A DNA stretch of 13,270 nt, taken from assembly GCA_934183135.1 (NCBI GenBank), contig CAKPRX010000061.1, positions 1-13,270 on the forward strand. The letters are read 5' to 3'. Every line of letters begins with the position of its first letter. Positions within the stretch are counted from its first letter, which is position 1. The notes beneath the pieces are model-generated. The model did not search any database, was not told where the DNA came from, and worked only from the letters and a program-made list of their open reading frames with translations. The position numbers were made by a program, and so were the translations under genes. Shown here one piece after another: positions 12,952-13,270 of the stretch. This DNA comes from an uncultured Prevotella sp. (GTDB taxonomy: Bacteria; Bacteroidota; Bacteroidia; Bacteroidales; Bacteroidaceae).

Positions 12952-13270
12952 ATGAAGAAAGTGAAGTTTGGGCTGTTGCCACGTGTGCTTGTGGCCATTG
13001 TGTTAGGCGTGGCCTTGGGCCATGTGCTGCCCCTGTCTGTTATCAGGCTGTTTGCTACGTTTAATAGTATCTTCGGCCAGTTCTTGGGATTTATGATACC
13101 CCTTATCATCGTGGGACTGGTCACCCCGGCCATCGGCGATATCGGCAAGGGAGCCGGCAAGATGCTGCTGGTCACCGTGGCCATAGCCTATCTCGACACG
13201 GTCTTTGCCGGCGGTGTGTCGTTTGCCACGGGCAGTTGGCTTTATCCCGATATGATACGCGGGGTGGTCT
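12952..13270 (+). CDS. Dicarboxylate/amino acid:cation symporter, 5' part only
   Basis: The frame starting MKKVKFGLLPRVL at ATG 12952 stays open for 106 codons to the window edge, so the gene is cut by the boundary rather than broken. The translation has the N-terminal features of the DAACS (GltP/SLC1-type) family: a first membrane helix at about 9-28, a second helix containing FNSIFGQFLGFMIPLIIVG (37-55), then LVTPAIGDIGKGAGKMLL (56-73), typical of the end of TM2 and start of TM3 in Na+ or H+ coupled glutamate/aspartate/dicarboxylate carriers. The substrate-binding hairpins and the NMDG/Asn-rich motifs lie beyond the window, so substrate cannot be judged. AAGGAG lies 22 nt upstream, too far for an ideal ribosome binding site. 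Confidence 0.8.
   Translation, partial: MKKVKFGLLPRVLVAIVLGVALGHVLPLSVIRLFATFNSIFGQFLGFMIPLIIVGLVTPAIGDIGKGAGKMLLVTVAIAYLDTVFAGGVSFATGSWLYPDMIRGVV

Overview
The window looks like chromosomal DNA of an anaerobic, gut- or oral-type Bacteroidales, most likely Prevotella or a close relative. The reasons are the dapB–lepB–lepB-paralogue–wbqC gene order, Bacteroidetes-type -7 promoter elements (TAnnTTTG) where promoters can be seen, weak Shine-Dalgarno sequences, SPase I of the long Bacteroidales form, and a C10 (streptopain/interpain-type) protease. Genus is inferred, not shown. No rRNA, tRNA, CRISPR array or transposase was found.

Layout. (1) 91-2865, minus strand: a two-gene unit transcribed leftwards, a C10 cysteine protease lipoprotein followed 70 bp later by a serpin lipoprotein, closed by a strong hairpin terminator at about 91-140. 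It is visibly more A+T-rich than the rest and looks like an accessory protease/inhibitor module. (2) 2866-3517: a 652-bp divergent spacer with putative promoters for the C10 gene and dapB and several small hairpins. (3) 3518-6880, plus strand: dapB, a full-length signal peptidase I, a short second SPase-like protein that appears to have lost its general base, and a WbqC-family protein, tightly packed or overlapping. (4) 6881-7779: an 899-bp spacer without a credible gene. It holds heptanucleotide-periodic A/G-rich repeats as inverted copies and a dense run of palindromes. (5) 7780-9072, minus strand: an M16 zinc peptidase, divergent from (6) 9149-13270, plus strand: PfkB sugar kinase, flavodiiron protein, MenA/UbiA prenyltransferase, CPBP membrane protease, and the 5' part of a dicarboxylate/amino acid:cation symporter that runs off the window.

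How the genes may work together. The dapB unit is housekeeping (lysine/diaminopimelate synthesis, secretion, surface glycan synthesis). The pfkB unit links sugar phosphorylation, oxygen/NO detoxification and quinone synthesis, which fits a fermenting anaerobe with menaquinone-based fumarate respiration. The C10–serpin pair is the best candidate for a less-described system: C10 proteases elsewhere sit beside small dedicated inhibitors, and here a serpin holds that place. The second point of interest is the repeat- and palindrome-rich spacer at 6881-7779. These functional readings are inference; the gene family calls rest on visible motifs.
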